Both the position numbers and the translations under genes were made by a program. Shown piece by piece: positions 46,513 through 58,024 of a stretch of 64,000 bases of DNA. Positions within the stretch are counted from its first letter, which is position 1, and each line of letters starts with the position of its first letter. The notes under the pieces are model-generated. The model was not told the origin of the DNA. It did not search any database and worked only from the letters and a program-made list of their open reading frames with translations. Source of the DNA: Posidonia oceanica. Taxonomy: Eukaryota; Streptophyta; Magnoliopsida; Alismatales; Posidoniaceae. The stretch spans positions 8,497,001-8,561,000 of the forward strand of contig JAZBRS010000013.1 in NCBI GenBank assembly GCA_037176725.1, given 5' to 3'.

Positions 46513-47700
46513 CTAAAGAGAGGTGGGCGGATAGATTTCGGGAGGGCCTTTAACCCAGCATGAGGGTGAAGGTGATGGATTGCCAATGCACGACGGTAGC
46601 TGATATGGTTCAGATGGCTTCCCGTTTCGAGAAGGAATACTAGCAGTACTTGGAAGGTCGCTCCAAGGGGAAGACCAAGACGTCATTCGCTTCTTGGTTC
46701 TCATTCTCTGGTCCACCAAGTTCCAGTGGCACGAGTAGTCTAGGAAAGAGGCAGAAGGACAAGTCTGGTGGTTCTGGTGCCCGGCACAGTTTGACAGGAG
46801 GTAGTAGGACCGGTTCTGTCTCTGGTGCACAGCATAGTTTTACTGGAGTTAGTAGCATCGTTCCTAGCCAGGCTGCTTCGAGTGGGCAGGGGAGTGCCCA
46901 GTGTTTCCAGTGTGGCTAGACAGATCACTTTGCAGCAAACTGCCCTCGAGCGCAACGGACTACAAGTCAGAGTGGAACAGGGTGCTACAACTGTGGGAGA
47001 CCGGGACTTGTGCAGAAGTTCTGTCCTGATCCTCCCAAGAGAGCGGGGAGTGCACCACAGCAGTTGACTCGGGGGCGTGTGTTCACCATCTCTGCTCCCG
47101 ACTGTGGGCCGTCTGGTGATGTTACAGAGGGTAAGTCCCCGTAGATCCTTGGGTGGTGTGACCTACTGTATGTTTGTTGTTTCTTTCCCCTGTATTATGA
47201 ACTATGTTGCTTAATTGGGGATGTTGTTGGTTGTGCTTTGGCCTTAGGTTCCTATCTTGTGGCGGGCCGAATGACCAAGGTTCTCTTTGACTCGGGGAGT
47301 ACTTTCTCCTTTGTCTCCGAGTCGTTTGCGGCGGAACTGGATGATGTGCCAGCAAGGTTGGCTTTCCATCTAGATGTTGTAACGCCACTGGGTGAGCACA
47401 ATTTGGCATGGAGATACCTGCCGTCTGTCAATCTAGAGCTAAACGGTCGAGAGTTCGATGCCTCTCTTATTCTCATGGGCATGAACGAGTATGATGTCAT
47501 CTTGGGCATGGACTGGCTGGGTCAGCATTCTGCTCTGATCGACTGTGCTTGCATAGGATTTTCTTTGGAGCTGTTGAGGCTGGATCTTTCTTTGTGCAAG
47601 GTGTATGCCAAGGTGAGCCTAAATTTGTTATCTCCGCTATGAAGGCTTACAAGTCTCTGACTAAGGGATGTGTGGGTTACCTTGCTAGTGTGGTTACCTC
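46513..47700 (+). pseudogene. Chromovirus gag end and aspartic protease
   Basis: The gag tail has MVQMASRFEKEY, a Ser/Gly-rich linker, and two zinc-knuckle remnants: CFQCG-stop-TDHFAANC (about 46905-46945, one codon turned into TAG) and CYNCGRPGLVQKFC (His replaced by Leu). The protease follows with VLFDSGSTFSFVS at about 47280-47318 (active-site D-S-G) and VILGMDWLGQH near 47495-47530, which is the I-L-G-M-D-W-L signature. A stop near 47142 separates gag and protease, and a frame change near 47600 separates protease from reverse transcriptase. Confidence 0.85.
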
Positions 47701-49100
47701 TGTTTCTCCGGAGTTGGGCGTTCATAACATCTCAATGGTGTGTGAATATCCCGACGTCTTCCCTGAGGATTTGCCTGGCATGCCACCTCACCGAGTGGTA
47801 AAGTTCACTATTAAGTTAGCCCCGGGAAGCAGTGTTGTTGCGAAGAATCCTTATCGTATAGCACCAGCTGAGTTGTAGGAACTCAAGGCCCAGTTGCAAG
47901 AGTTACTGGACAAGGGTTTTATCAGGTCAAGTGTATCTCCGTGGGGATCGCCTGTCTTGTTCGTCCGTAAGAAGGATGGTTCACTACGTCTGTGCATTGA
48001 CTACCGGATGTTGAACCAGATTACAATAAAGAACAAGTATTCCTTGCCCCGTATTGAGGACCTGTTTGACCAGTTGCAGTCTGCATCTGTTTTCTCTAAG
48101 ATAGATCTGAGATGGGGATACCACCAGCTGAGGATCCATGATTCAGACATTCAGAAGACTGCTTTTCGTATGCAGTACGACTTTTATGAGTTTACGATTA
48201 TGCCCTTCAGCTTAACCAACGCCCCTACCGCATTCATGGAGTTGATGAACCGGATCTTCAGGCCTTATCTGGACCAGTTTGAGGTAGTCTTTGTAGATGA
48301 TATTTTGATCTACTCTCCTGATAAGGATTCTCATGCTCTGCATCTGCAGGCGTTGCTGGATATTCTAAGGCAGCACCAGTTGTATGCCAAATTCTCCAAG
48401 TGTGAGTTCTGGTTGAGTGAAGTTATGTTCCTCGGCCACCTTATCTCTGGAGAAGGCGTCAGAGTGGACCCTGCCAAGGTTGAGGCAGTTAGCAACTGGG
48501 AGAGGCCCAAGACCGTCACTGAGATCAGAAGTTTCCTGGGATTGGCGGGTTACTACCGGAGGTTTATCTGGGATTTATCTTCTATTGCATCATCCCTGAC
48601 AGCTCTGACCAGACAGGATGTTCCGTTTATCTAGGACCACGACTGTGAGGCAAGTTTCAATGAGTTGAAGGCTCGTCTGACTACAGCTCCAGTTCTGGCT
48701 CTACCTTCTGGTAGTGGAGGCTTCACTATGTACAGTGATGCTAGTGGTGTTAGGTTGGGCAGTGTTCTGATGCAGTGTGGCAATGTGGTGGCGTATGCCT
48801 CTCGTCAATTGAAGGACCATGAGAAGAACTACCCTACCCATGATTTAGAGATGGCTGTCGTAGTGTTCGCACTCAAGCTCTGGCGACACTATCTATATGG
48901 GGAGTAGTTCGAGATCTACACTGATCACAAGAGTCTGAAGTATATATGTACTCAGAAGGACCTCAACATGCGGTAGAGAAGGTGGGTAGAGTACCTCAAG
49001 GACTATGACTTCAGCTTGTCCTACCACCCTGGAAAGGTTAACATGGTCGCTGATGCTCTGAGTCGGCACACGCACATTATGGCGAGCCTGATGGTCAAGG
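47701..49100 (+). pseudogene. Chromovirus reverse transcriptase and RNase H
   Basis: Reverse transcriptase blocks: [73 protein letters not shown], and the catalytic FVDDILIYS at about 48289-48315 (F in place of the usual Y). RNase [16 protein letters not shown] and [19 protein letters not shown], then YTDHKSLKYI and ADALSRH. Stops at about 47876, 48632, 48905 and 48974 interrupt one otherwise continuous frame, so most of this region has suffered only point nonsense changes. Confidence 0.92.
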
Positions 49101-50570
49101 AGTGGACCATGTTATAGGATCTTGCTGACTCAAGAGACTACATTGGGGAGCGGGTGGTGCTTACATGGCAAGCCTATCTATTCGCCCCATGCTGTTGCAG
49201 TTCATCATTGCCTATCAGTAGATGGATCCATTCATTCAGGCTACTGTGGAGAAGATGGAAGATGGGGATGCACTTGATTTCTCTTTCGGCGTATATGGAG
49301 AGTTGAGATTTGATCAGTGCCTATATGTGCCCCAGCATGAGGAGGCCAGGCAGAGGCTACTGGTCAATGCCCACAGATCCAAGTACACTGTACATCCAGG
49401 GACTACGAAGATGTACCAAGATCTGAAGAGGAATTTTTGGTGGCCTGGCACGAAGAGAGAAGTGGCTGACTATGTGGCAAAGTGCATGACTTGCCAGCTA
49501 GTCAAGGCAGAGCATCAGAGGCCTTGAGGGGCCCTGCAGCCGCTAGACATTCCTAAATGGAAATGGGAACACATCTCAATGGACTTTGTGATTGCGTTGC
49601 CGCATACGGCGGTTGGCAGAACTGTACGTATCGGAGATTGTTTGATTGCACGGTGTTCCTGTATCCATTATGTCTGACAGAGACACGCGGTTTACCTCGA
49701 GGTTCTGGAGAACTCTGCAGGAGGCTTTTGGCACAGTACTCAACTTCAGTACGGCATTCCACCTCTAGTCGGATGGCCAGACAGAGCGGACCATTTAGAC
49801 GCTAGAGGACATGCTGAGACCTTGTGTCGTTGGTTTGCAAGGAAGTTGGGAGGACCACCGGCTGTTGGTTGAATTTGCTTACAACAATTGCTACCACGCA
49901 AGCGTCGGGATGGCACCATACGAGACTCTGTATGGTAGGCCCTGCAGATCACCGGTTTGCTGGAGCAAGGTAGGGGAGCAGCAGCTTCTTGGTCCTAAGA
50001 TTGTGCAGCAGTACGTAGATAAGGTGGACTTGATCCACAGAAGGCTTGTGACTGCACAGAGTCGGCAGAAGAGCTATGCCGATCAGAGGCGGAAACCGTT
50101 GGAGTTCCTGGTGGGAGACCATGTGTTCCTGAAGGTTTCACCAACCAAAGGCGTGATGAGGTTTGGCAGGCGCGGGAAGCAACATACATCGTGCACAGAG
50201 TCAGCAACATACATCGTGCACAGGCTATATTGGCCCATACCTAATCACGAAGAGGGTTGGCGAGGTGGCCTATAGATTGGCCCTACCACCAGAGCTGTCG
50301 GCAGTGCACGATGTATTCCACGTCTCCATGTTGAGGAAGTGTCTGGCTGATGTGTCACAGGTGATCCCTGTTCAGCCAGAGGTGCTCCAGGAAGATCTCT
50401 CGTATGTTGAGGATGCTGTCCAAATTATTGATCAGAGGGAACAAGTGTTCCGGAACAAGGTGATTCCGCTGGTTCTCGTGCGATGGCAGCATCATAGAGC
50501 TGAGGAGGCCACTTGGGAGCGCGATGATGACATCCTTGCTCGGTACCCGTATATTTTTGCCTACCGTTGA
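49101..50570 (+). pseudogene. Chromovirus integrase with chromodomain-type tail
   Basis: The zinc-binding H-H-C-C module is visible as AHRSKYTVHPGTTKMYQDL followed by WWPGTKREVADYVAKCMTC (about 49362-49494). The catalytic core is badly frameshifted (WEHISMDFV, then FAYNNCYHASVGMAPYETLY and GRPCRSP). The tail has VAYRLALPPELSAVHDVFHV, SMLRKC, and at the end VRWQHHRAEEATWERDDDI, the aromatic/acidic pattern of the chromodomain-like end in Tekay/Del elements. A 25-bp tandem duplication at 50179-50228 adds a frameshift. Confidence 0.88.
50179..50228 (+). repeat. 25-bp tandem duplication in the integrase region
   Basis: GCAACATACATCGTGCACAG plus AGTCA, then the same 20 bases again. A 25-bp step shifts the frame by one. 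Confidence 0.85.
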
Positions 50571-50604
50571 TTTCGAGGGCGAAATCCTTTTTAGGTGTTT
50601 ATGC

Positions 50605-51114
50605 TGTAACACCTGGGAATTCATTTCTCTTGTAATTGTGTTGATTTAATGAATTCCTGTATTTGTGGATGGGTGTTATTGGCCTCGTGGGCCCCACTTG
50701 TGATTGTTTGTGGGTCCCACCTGTGGCTTGTTGTGGGTCCCACTTGTGTTGTCGTGGGCCCCACTTGTGGTTGTTCGGTCTCTGTTCTTATCCTTTTTGC
50801 ATTCTGGTCTCTATGTTCTGCATTCGTGCATTTTCCTTATTCTTCATGGGGTGTCATGCAATTTACCCAACATATTACTATGCGTGAGCCCGCATGGCAC
50901 TATACGTGTGCGTATTCGTTGCAGCAAGATTCGCGGACTGTGCCGATTGGTGAGGACGCGAGATCCACCTCTCGCAGGGGAAAGCAGATGCACCCGTGGC
51001 TCTGCAGTTGCGGCAGCTGCGTTATAAGTCTGCATGCACTGCGTCTTCCTCTCCCCGCACACACACGTACGTCTCAGTGTTATTCTCATTTCCCTTCCCT
51101 CTCATTCCACTCTC

Positions 51115-51145
<31 letters not shown>

Positions 51146-52419
51146 CTTCCACTAACTCACCCATTCTTCCTCCCTCTTTCATGCCCTCTTCCTCCCACTC
51201 ATTCTCTCTCTCCCTCCCCTCCACTCGTCTTCTCCTTCCTCCTCTTTCTCCCCCACTCCTCCCCTCCTCCTTCTCGCCCGTGCCCTAACCCCTGGGCCGA
51301 CGAAATCTCCATCACCTCCTCTCCTTCTACACCTCCTCCTCTCCTTCACCTCCTCCCTCTTCCCTTACCTTCCCCTTCCTCCTTTCCCCTCTCCTTCTTC
51401 ACTATGGTCGTGGTGGTGGGCGATCGCCGACCTCCTCCTCCTTGGATCGTGCGGCAGTGAGCTCCGGTCTTCCTCCTAGTGACAGGACGAACTCGAATGT
51501 GGTCGTGAGAGGCTTGGTGCGGCGGCGAGTCGCCGGAGTCGCGCGAGGTCACCGAAGTCGCGCGAGGTCGCCGGTGAGGGCAGTGAGTGCCACTGTCCCA
51601 AGGTGCACATCTTGCCTTCTCCCTCCAAATTGTTTAAAAATGAGATGCATGTTTTACTTGGCATGACTTATATGCTATGAATGTGGTTTGATAATTTTTA
51701 GAGATTTATGTGGTTTTTTGGCAAATTCAGAGGCCTGACTTGATATAATGCTTGAATAATGATTTTTCGATGATTTCTGGTGTTTTATGCTTCGAAATGC
51801 TATAATGCGTGTATGGATGCATTCCTTATTGAATTCCGATCATTTCAGTATATGGCATGCTAGTTTTGTTTTGGATTTGCAGGTGTTTGGGTTTGTGGTT
51901 CGATTTCTATGTTTTTTGTCAGTCTCTATTTCGGCATGCCGAATTCATTCGGTATGCCGAACTTGTTTCCTGTTTGTGCTCCTGTGCCTGTTTTAGGTCA
52001 ATCGGAATAGTCTGGTCTTTCGAATCAAGGCTTTTCGGTTGACCGAACCAAATTCGGTCTGCCGATTTAAGGCCTAGAGCTGGCCATGTTCTCTGGTCCG
52101 GTCGACTGGTAATTTTCGGTTTGCCGAACCTAGTCTAGGATGTTTCCCAGGCCTGTTTTTAAGGGGTTTTATTTAATGGTTAATTAGCATTTTTTTGTGC
52201 TTATGCCTGTGATTATCTTGTGGCTTGATAATGGTTTTCAAAGATAGTTTTTGAAAAGATATGAATGTGTTTTAAAAAGTTTTGACGAGGTTTTTTTGTC
52301 GAGGTCGAAACCTGGGAGTCGTGTGGTCCGGACTCGGGGATGCGACGGCGTTCCTGGTGTGTCGCACACTTCTCCTGGGCTGAGGTTTGGGGGTCGGGAT
52401 GCCAGCCGTACCTAGCGGT
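50605..52419 (+). repeat. 3' LTR of the chromovirus, first part
   Basis: Starts TGTAACACCTGGGAATTC and aligns with 23734 to about 25515 of the solo LTR. Contains four GTGGGNCCCAC palindromes (50687-50770), a polypyrimidine block (51080-51400) including a (CT)n run at 51113-51143, and the palindrome cluster at 51928-52140. Interrupted at 52419. Confidence 0.92.
51928..52140 (+). repeat. Cluster of TTCGG-N4-CCGAA palindromes in the chromovirus LTR
   Basis: TTTCGGCATGCCGAATTC, ATTCGGTATGCCGAAC, TTTCGGTTGACCGAACC, ATTCGGTCTGCCGATT, GGTCCGGTCGACTGG and TTTTCGGTTTGCCGAACC within about 210 bp. The solo LTR at 23734 carries only two degenerate copies (25203-25236), so the cluster differs in size between copies of the same LTR. 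Confidence 0.85.
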
Positions 52420-55400
52420 TGTAGACACCCCATTTTGACAAGCTGAATCAATAGAATTCTTCTGGTGGCTTCTGAACCAAAACCTAGACCCAAAACCACA
52501 TCCTTCTCTTCAATTCAAACCCAAAACCAAGTCTAGAATCACACCCATTTCTTAAACCCAAAAACCATAGGAAAACCCATCCTTCCTAACCTAGAAAACC
52601 CTCCAAAAACCCTTAGAATATCAAACCAAAACCACTCCCAAAAACCCTAGAAAACCTAGGTAAAACCCCCCTTTTTTCTAGACCCCAAAACCCTTCTAAA
52701 AACCTTCCAAAATCCCACTTCAAACCCTAGGTTAAACACTAGAAACCCTAGGTCACACACTCACCCAATCCCACTCCATTTCCAAGCCTTCATCCTCCCC
52801 ATCTTTCCAAATTATCCTTTTCTCTCTCTAAAATTATTCTTTTCTCTCTCCTCTCTATTCTCCCTCTTATTCTCCTTCTTTTCCTCTCATTCTTTCTCCT
52901 ATTCTTGCTTGGCAGTGGGCCCCCTTGTGCATCTCTCTTTTTTGTATTTTATCTGTATTTTATTTTATTTTTATGTTACCTCTTGATTTTCTAATATTTA
53001 ATTTCTTTCCTCCCCTCTCTTTCTTTCTTTCTTTCTCGCTTTCTTTCTTTTCTTCTTCCTCTCCTTTTCCTTTCTCCCACTTTAAACTTTTAAAGCTCTA
53101 ATTAAAAAAGGAAAACAAAAGAGAAACAAACCAAAATCTTAAAAAGAAATAATTAAAAAATTTGGACAAACAATTAAAAGAAAATTCCAACTAAAAGCAA
53201 TTAAAAAACTAAGAATGCAATCTAAAAAACATAAAACAAACAAGAGGAAAATGCTACTAAAAACAAACAAAAGAAAAATATAACCAAAACAAACAAAAAG
53301 AAAGAACCCTATTAAAAATAGCAACAAATCAAAAGCAAATCCTAGAAAAAAAAGAAACAATTAAAAAACCCTAGGATAAGCAATTAAAAAACAATTAACA
53401 AATCTAAGGAAACAATTAAAACTTAAAACAATTTAAAAGACTTAATTAAAAAGAAAAAAGAGAAAAAAAACTTAACTTAAAAATAATTAAAAAACTTAAC
53501 AAACATTTAAAACAAAATTAAAAGACAATTTAAAGAAAAACTTGAGAAAAAATCATAAAAACTTAAAACAAAACTAAAACTCCTCCTAACCCTAATTAAT
53601 TAATTAAAGAAAACAATCCTTTAAAACCTATTTAAAAATCTCAACCTAAAAACAATTACTCTAAATATTTCCAAATCTTTTTTATTTTATTCCAATCTTT
53701 TTTTCCTTTTTCTTCTTTCTTTCTCTTTCCTTTTCTTTCTTATTTTTCTTTTCCTTTTTTTGGTCCAGTCCGGCCCACTGGCCTCTCCCTCCTTTCTTTC
53801 CTTTCTTTTTTTCTTTTCTTTTCCTTCCGCACGAGCCCAGCCCACTTACCACTTGCCTGAATCCTTCCTCCTCCTTCCCTCCCTTCTTCCCTTCCTTCTT
53901 CCTTTCTTTCTGCTTTCTGCTTCTTCTCCCGCGAAGCTGCAACAGCATTCCCCCCTCGTTTCAAATCCAAAATCTCCCCCTCCATCAGATCATCAACAGA
54001 ACCCACTCCTCTCTCACCCTCTCTCAGCTTTCCCATCTTCCTCTTCGGTGGCATTAATGCCCGTCGCCTCGCCGATCGCAGCCATCAACTCCAGTTGCCT
54101 CCGCGCCTGTGGAATTTGAATCCACAGCTCGCGCCTAGCTCCATTCCTCCTCCTTGTTAAAACCAGCCCTTCAGCATTCCTTCCCCACCTTTTGCCGATT
54201 GAGAAGCACCAGAGAGAGCATGAGAGCCAGCAGAATTCTCCTCCTCCTTCCTTCTGAAATTCAGCATCTTCCCTCTCCCAACAGACCCCTCCACAGACCT
54301 TCAAACCATCCCAAATCCTTCCCCAAACTTCACCCAAAATCCCAGCACCAAGCCTCCACTCTTCCACGACCAGCATCCACCCAGATCCGCCCCGAACACC
54401 TCCATTCTCCTCCACAGAAACCAGACCACCTTCCTTCAAAATTCCCAACCCCACAGACCACCAACTCAGCCCAAATTCCTCCACCCAACTCGCTTGAACT
54501 CCACCTTTCCAGACCCCCCAGTATCCCATCCAAACCTTCTCCACAGCTCCAACCATCCACCGCAAACACTTACTCCAGTTTCTGCCCAAAAATCAACCCA
54601 ATCCACAACTTCCTCCACAGCACTGCTCAGTGCAATTCAAGCACTTCCTCACCTTCACCGAACCTCCAGAAGTCCACCGGAGCCCTCCGCTCAGCCCGAG
54701 AAGCAACATTTCACCTCCCCCACCTCCGGCAAACTCTACAACACCCAAAAGAGCCAACTTCTTCCGTCGGTCCGCAAGCTCACGTCTGAGCATCCAGCAA
54801 GCTCCGAAGCGACGCCTGGAGTGGAACCCAATCCTCGCGAGCCATCGGGGACGCCTCCAGCAGCCAGACCATTGTCACCGACCTCTGCTAAAACCACCTG
54901 CGTCAGGGGGGACAACTCAGCCGTCGAAACAGGTATTTCTTCTCCCCCGTAGCTTAGTTTTCTTCCTCTTCTGCTTCCCGACCCATTAGAATAGGGTTCT
55001 GGTCTGTGTCGCACGAAGTCGTCGTCGCCGAGGACCTGTCTTCTCCAGCGAGCTTCTGCGCGCAGATCGTCGCTCTGGCCCGCTCGTCCCTCGCCGTCGG
55101 TCCTCCGAGCTCCGTGGAGGTTCCAGCAACGCCGTCCTGCCCTCCGTTTCCGCCGTCGATGCCTCCAACCTCCGGTCTGCTTCCAGAGCTTCTGCAGAAC
55201 TCCGCCACCTTCTTCGGTCCACTCCAAGCTCTGTCATGGTCCACCGACACGCCTTCGGCCTCCGTGCACCTCCAGCGCAGCTCCCCTGCCCGTTAGCGCC
55301 CTCCGAGCGGGCCTCCTTCTCCGGCACCGGCCTCTGTTAGCTTTGCTACAGTGTTCCTATTATTTTATTTCCGTTCGTTTGCCATCGCTTTTATTTTTCC

Positions 55401-58019
55401 TTAACTTATGAACTTTGCCCTGAAATTGCATTTCTACGTTGCTGTTTTATTTATTTGCTCTCCAATCCAGCCGTAGTTTAAGATTCATTTAATTCTGAAT
55501 AAAAATCATATGAAATTGCATGAAAAATACGTAGTTTTGCTTATTTGCATGTTAGTCCTGGTGCTGTATAAAAACTTCTGTTCTCTTTTAGTTTAAGTCC
55601 ATCTCTTTATTTTTATCACATCTTGGTCCTCTGCAGTTCAATGTTTTTTAGTTTTATTTATTTCTAGCCCAATTATTTATTTTATTTGCATGTTGATCCT
55701 GCTCTAGTTCAAATAACTTTTCTGTTTCTTATTTTCCAGTCCAGCAATTATTTTATTTTGCTTCTAAGTCCTGTGGTTGTTAAATGTCATTTAAATATCT
55801 GCTTTTACTTTATTACATTGCTTTTTAATCCTCCTGTTTATTTTATTTGCAAGTCAGTCCTCTGTTTAGTTGTTAAATTCATTTAATTTCTTATTTTACC
55901 TTATTGCATTGCACTTTCATCCTACTTTATTTTATTTTTGCATTTTGGTCCTCTGCATGCATGCACAGCATCATTTAATTGCATTTTTTCCATATAAAAT
56001 TGCATTTTAGCCCCTGCATGTTTTTAAATTGCATTTCAGTCCTCTACATGTTTAGAAAAATCATTTAATTGCATCTTTACAATATTAAATTGCATTTCAG
56101 ACCCTGCATTTTATTTTATTTGCATCCAGACCCTCAGCTTTTCAAAAACATTACATATAGGTCCCTAACTTTTCAAAAACTTTGCATATAGGTCCCTAAC
56201 TTTTCAAAAACATTGCATTTAGGTCCCAAACTTTTCAAAATCATCACACTTAGGTCCTTTTTTGCATTTTTGCAAGCATTACACCCATGCATCTCTGCAC
56301 TTAACATTTTTGCACACTTTTAAGTACATTTAGCTCCCATATATGTGGGAGGACCTGTTCTGCACACCTCTAGAACCCATTTTACACTTAGATCCCTTCT
56401 TCTCCCCTGGCCCTTGGGTCTTCTGCCTTAAAGCCTGGATATCTTCCGATCGAACCGCCAGATCTTCACAACCAAGTTACCTGGACCACCCCCGTGGAGC
56501 GGACTTAATGCTGACCAAGTTTGCCTCAGATCAGGCTTCAGATTTCCAAGGTAAGTCCTTCTGAACTCCTGCACAGCACTTTTTTGCATATCACTTGCAT
56601 TGCATACATTGTTTTTGCACCGCGCTTTCCGAACATGTAGATTAAGACTTCCTCTTCTTGCCTATCAACTCTATCTCCCCTTTTCGTGTACTCTTAGTGT
56701 TTTTGGGTTGAGTTTTCCTTGGATTCACTACTAATTGTGACCTTCTTCCCCCTTTTCCACGATCTGATTGCACCGCGAGCTTTTGGCAGCGTGCGAGACA
56801 CATCGTGGGACGGTTTAGTGGGAAACAGTCACAGAATAGTGGTGATCCCTCTGCTTGCTCTCTTTCCCCCTTGTAGGTCTTCACACCTGCATTGTGTGGT
56901 CCATAAGCGGTGTTTGTTTTCACACTTACACCGCTTGCCTCTCCTTACTTTTCTTGCTCTCCTCCTTTGCATGTTTTACATCTGCATTGCATGGCTTTTA
57001 CAATGTTTTGTTTCGCTTGTTTTTGGCACCGTTTTGCGTGTCTGCTTTGTTTCTTACACCGTTTTGCGTGCCAGTTTCGTTTCTTGCACCGTTTTGCATG
57101 CCCGTTTCATTTCTTGCACCGTTTTGCGTGCCCGCTTCGTTTCTTGCACCGTTTTGCGTGCCCACTTTGTTTCTTGCACTGTTTTACGTGCCTGCTTTTG
57201 TTTCTTGCACCGTTTTGCCTGTCCACTTTGTTTCTTGCACCGTTTTGCGTGCCTACGTTGTTTCTTGCACTGTTTTGCGTGCCGACCTTCGTTTCTCGCA
57301 CCGTTTCGCATGTTTTACGTTGTTTTCTCTTGCATGTCGCTTGCATTGCCTGGTTTTACTGATATTTTGTTTTATCGCCTGCATTTGCATATAGGGCAGT
57401 GATGCTTACTGCCTAGAGTTCTCACGGACTAGGGTTCGCCCGGTTCGGAACACAGATAGCATTACTAAGCGCTTAGATAGCACGTTTAATTCATTGCATC
57501 GCATCTCATCACTTAGAGTACACCTATGAGCATCTAATTAGGCATTCATGACACTTAGGCATTCAAAGTCTGCATTTCCCTATGTATGTGAATGTAAGCC
57601 TAGAAAGATCGATTCTCGGGCGTGTCGGGGGTGCCTAACACCTTCCCCGCACGTAACAGGAGTCCTTGCCCTTTCTCTTGGCCCGCAATGACCATATTGC
57701 CCTTATCCTAGGCATGAGTCATATCATTTGCATCTTATTGCATTCCATTTCTTTTGCATTGCAATGCATTGCATCTTTTGCTTGGTTTTGCGTGTTTATT
57801 CACGCATTTCTCTGATTTTCCTTGTCTCCCGACTTAATAGACACAGTGGCGACTCTGATTTGTCTTATCTTCTTCTTTTCTTTCCTTTTTTCCCTTTTTA
57901 AGCGTTTTCGAGTTAAGTCTTCCTTCTCGGACGCAGCCGCTAATAGTGAACCTGATTCTGATCGGTGTACACGAGCTTTGGCAGTGTGCATGGACGATCT
58001 AAACACCGGGATTACTACA
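52420..58019 (+). mobile_element. 5.6 kb Ogre-like solo LTR inserted in the chromovirus LTR
   Basis: Begins TGTAGACACCCCATTTTG and ends GGGATTACTACA. The flanks are GCGGT (52415-52419) and GCAGT (58020-58024), a 5-bp TSD with one change, and the chromovirus LTR alignment resumes exactly after it. The right 1.1 kb matches the LTR fragment at 40382-41460. No gag or pol is inside. Base composition is banded: A/C-rich to about 53100, A-rich to 53650, C-rich and G-poor 53760-54950, GC-rich to 55330, T-rich to 56300, then the tandem array. Very long LTRs of this type occur in Ogre/Tat elements; that label is an inference. Confidence 0.75.
57026..57331 (+). repeat. 30-bp tandem array (about 10 copies) in the 5.6 kb LTR
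   Basis: Units of the form GCACCGTTTTGCGTGCCCGC plus TTCGTTTCTT, orthologous to the array at 40508-40770. Single-base indels in some units shift the phase. Confidence 0.88.
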
Positions 58020-58024
58020 GCAGT

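Noticed and set aside
54014..54789. Two long overlapping frames on opposite strands (191 and 211 codons)
   Set aside because: G-poor, C-rich composition removes stop codons on both strands. No recognisable domain, and the region lies inside the 5.6 kb LTR.
56719..57402. A 227-codon open frame (with overlapping 179- and 150-codon frames) that looks like a repeat protein
   Set aside because: It is produced by the 30-bp tandem array inside a non-coding LTR. Three overlapping frames are equally open, and the sister array at 40508-40770 gives different frames.
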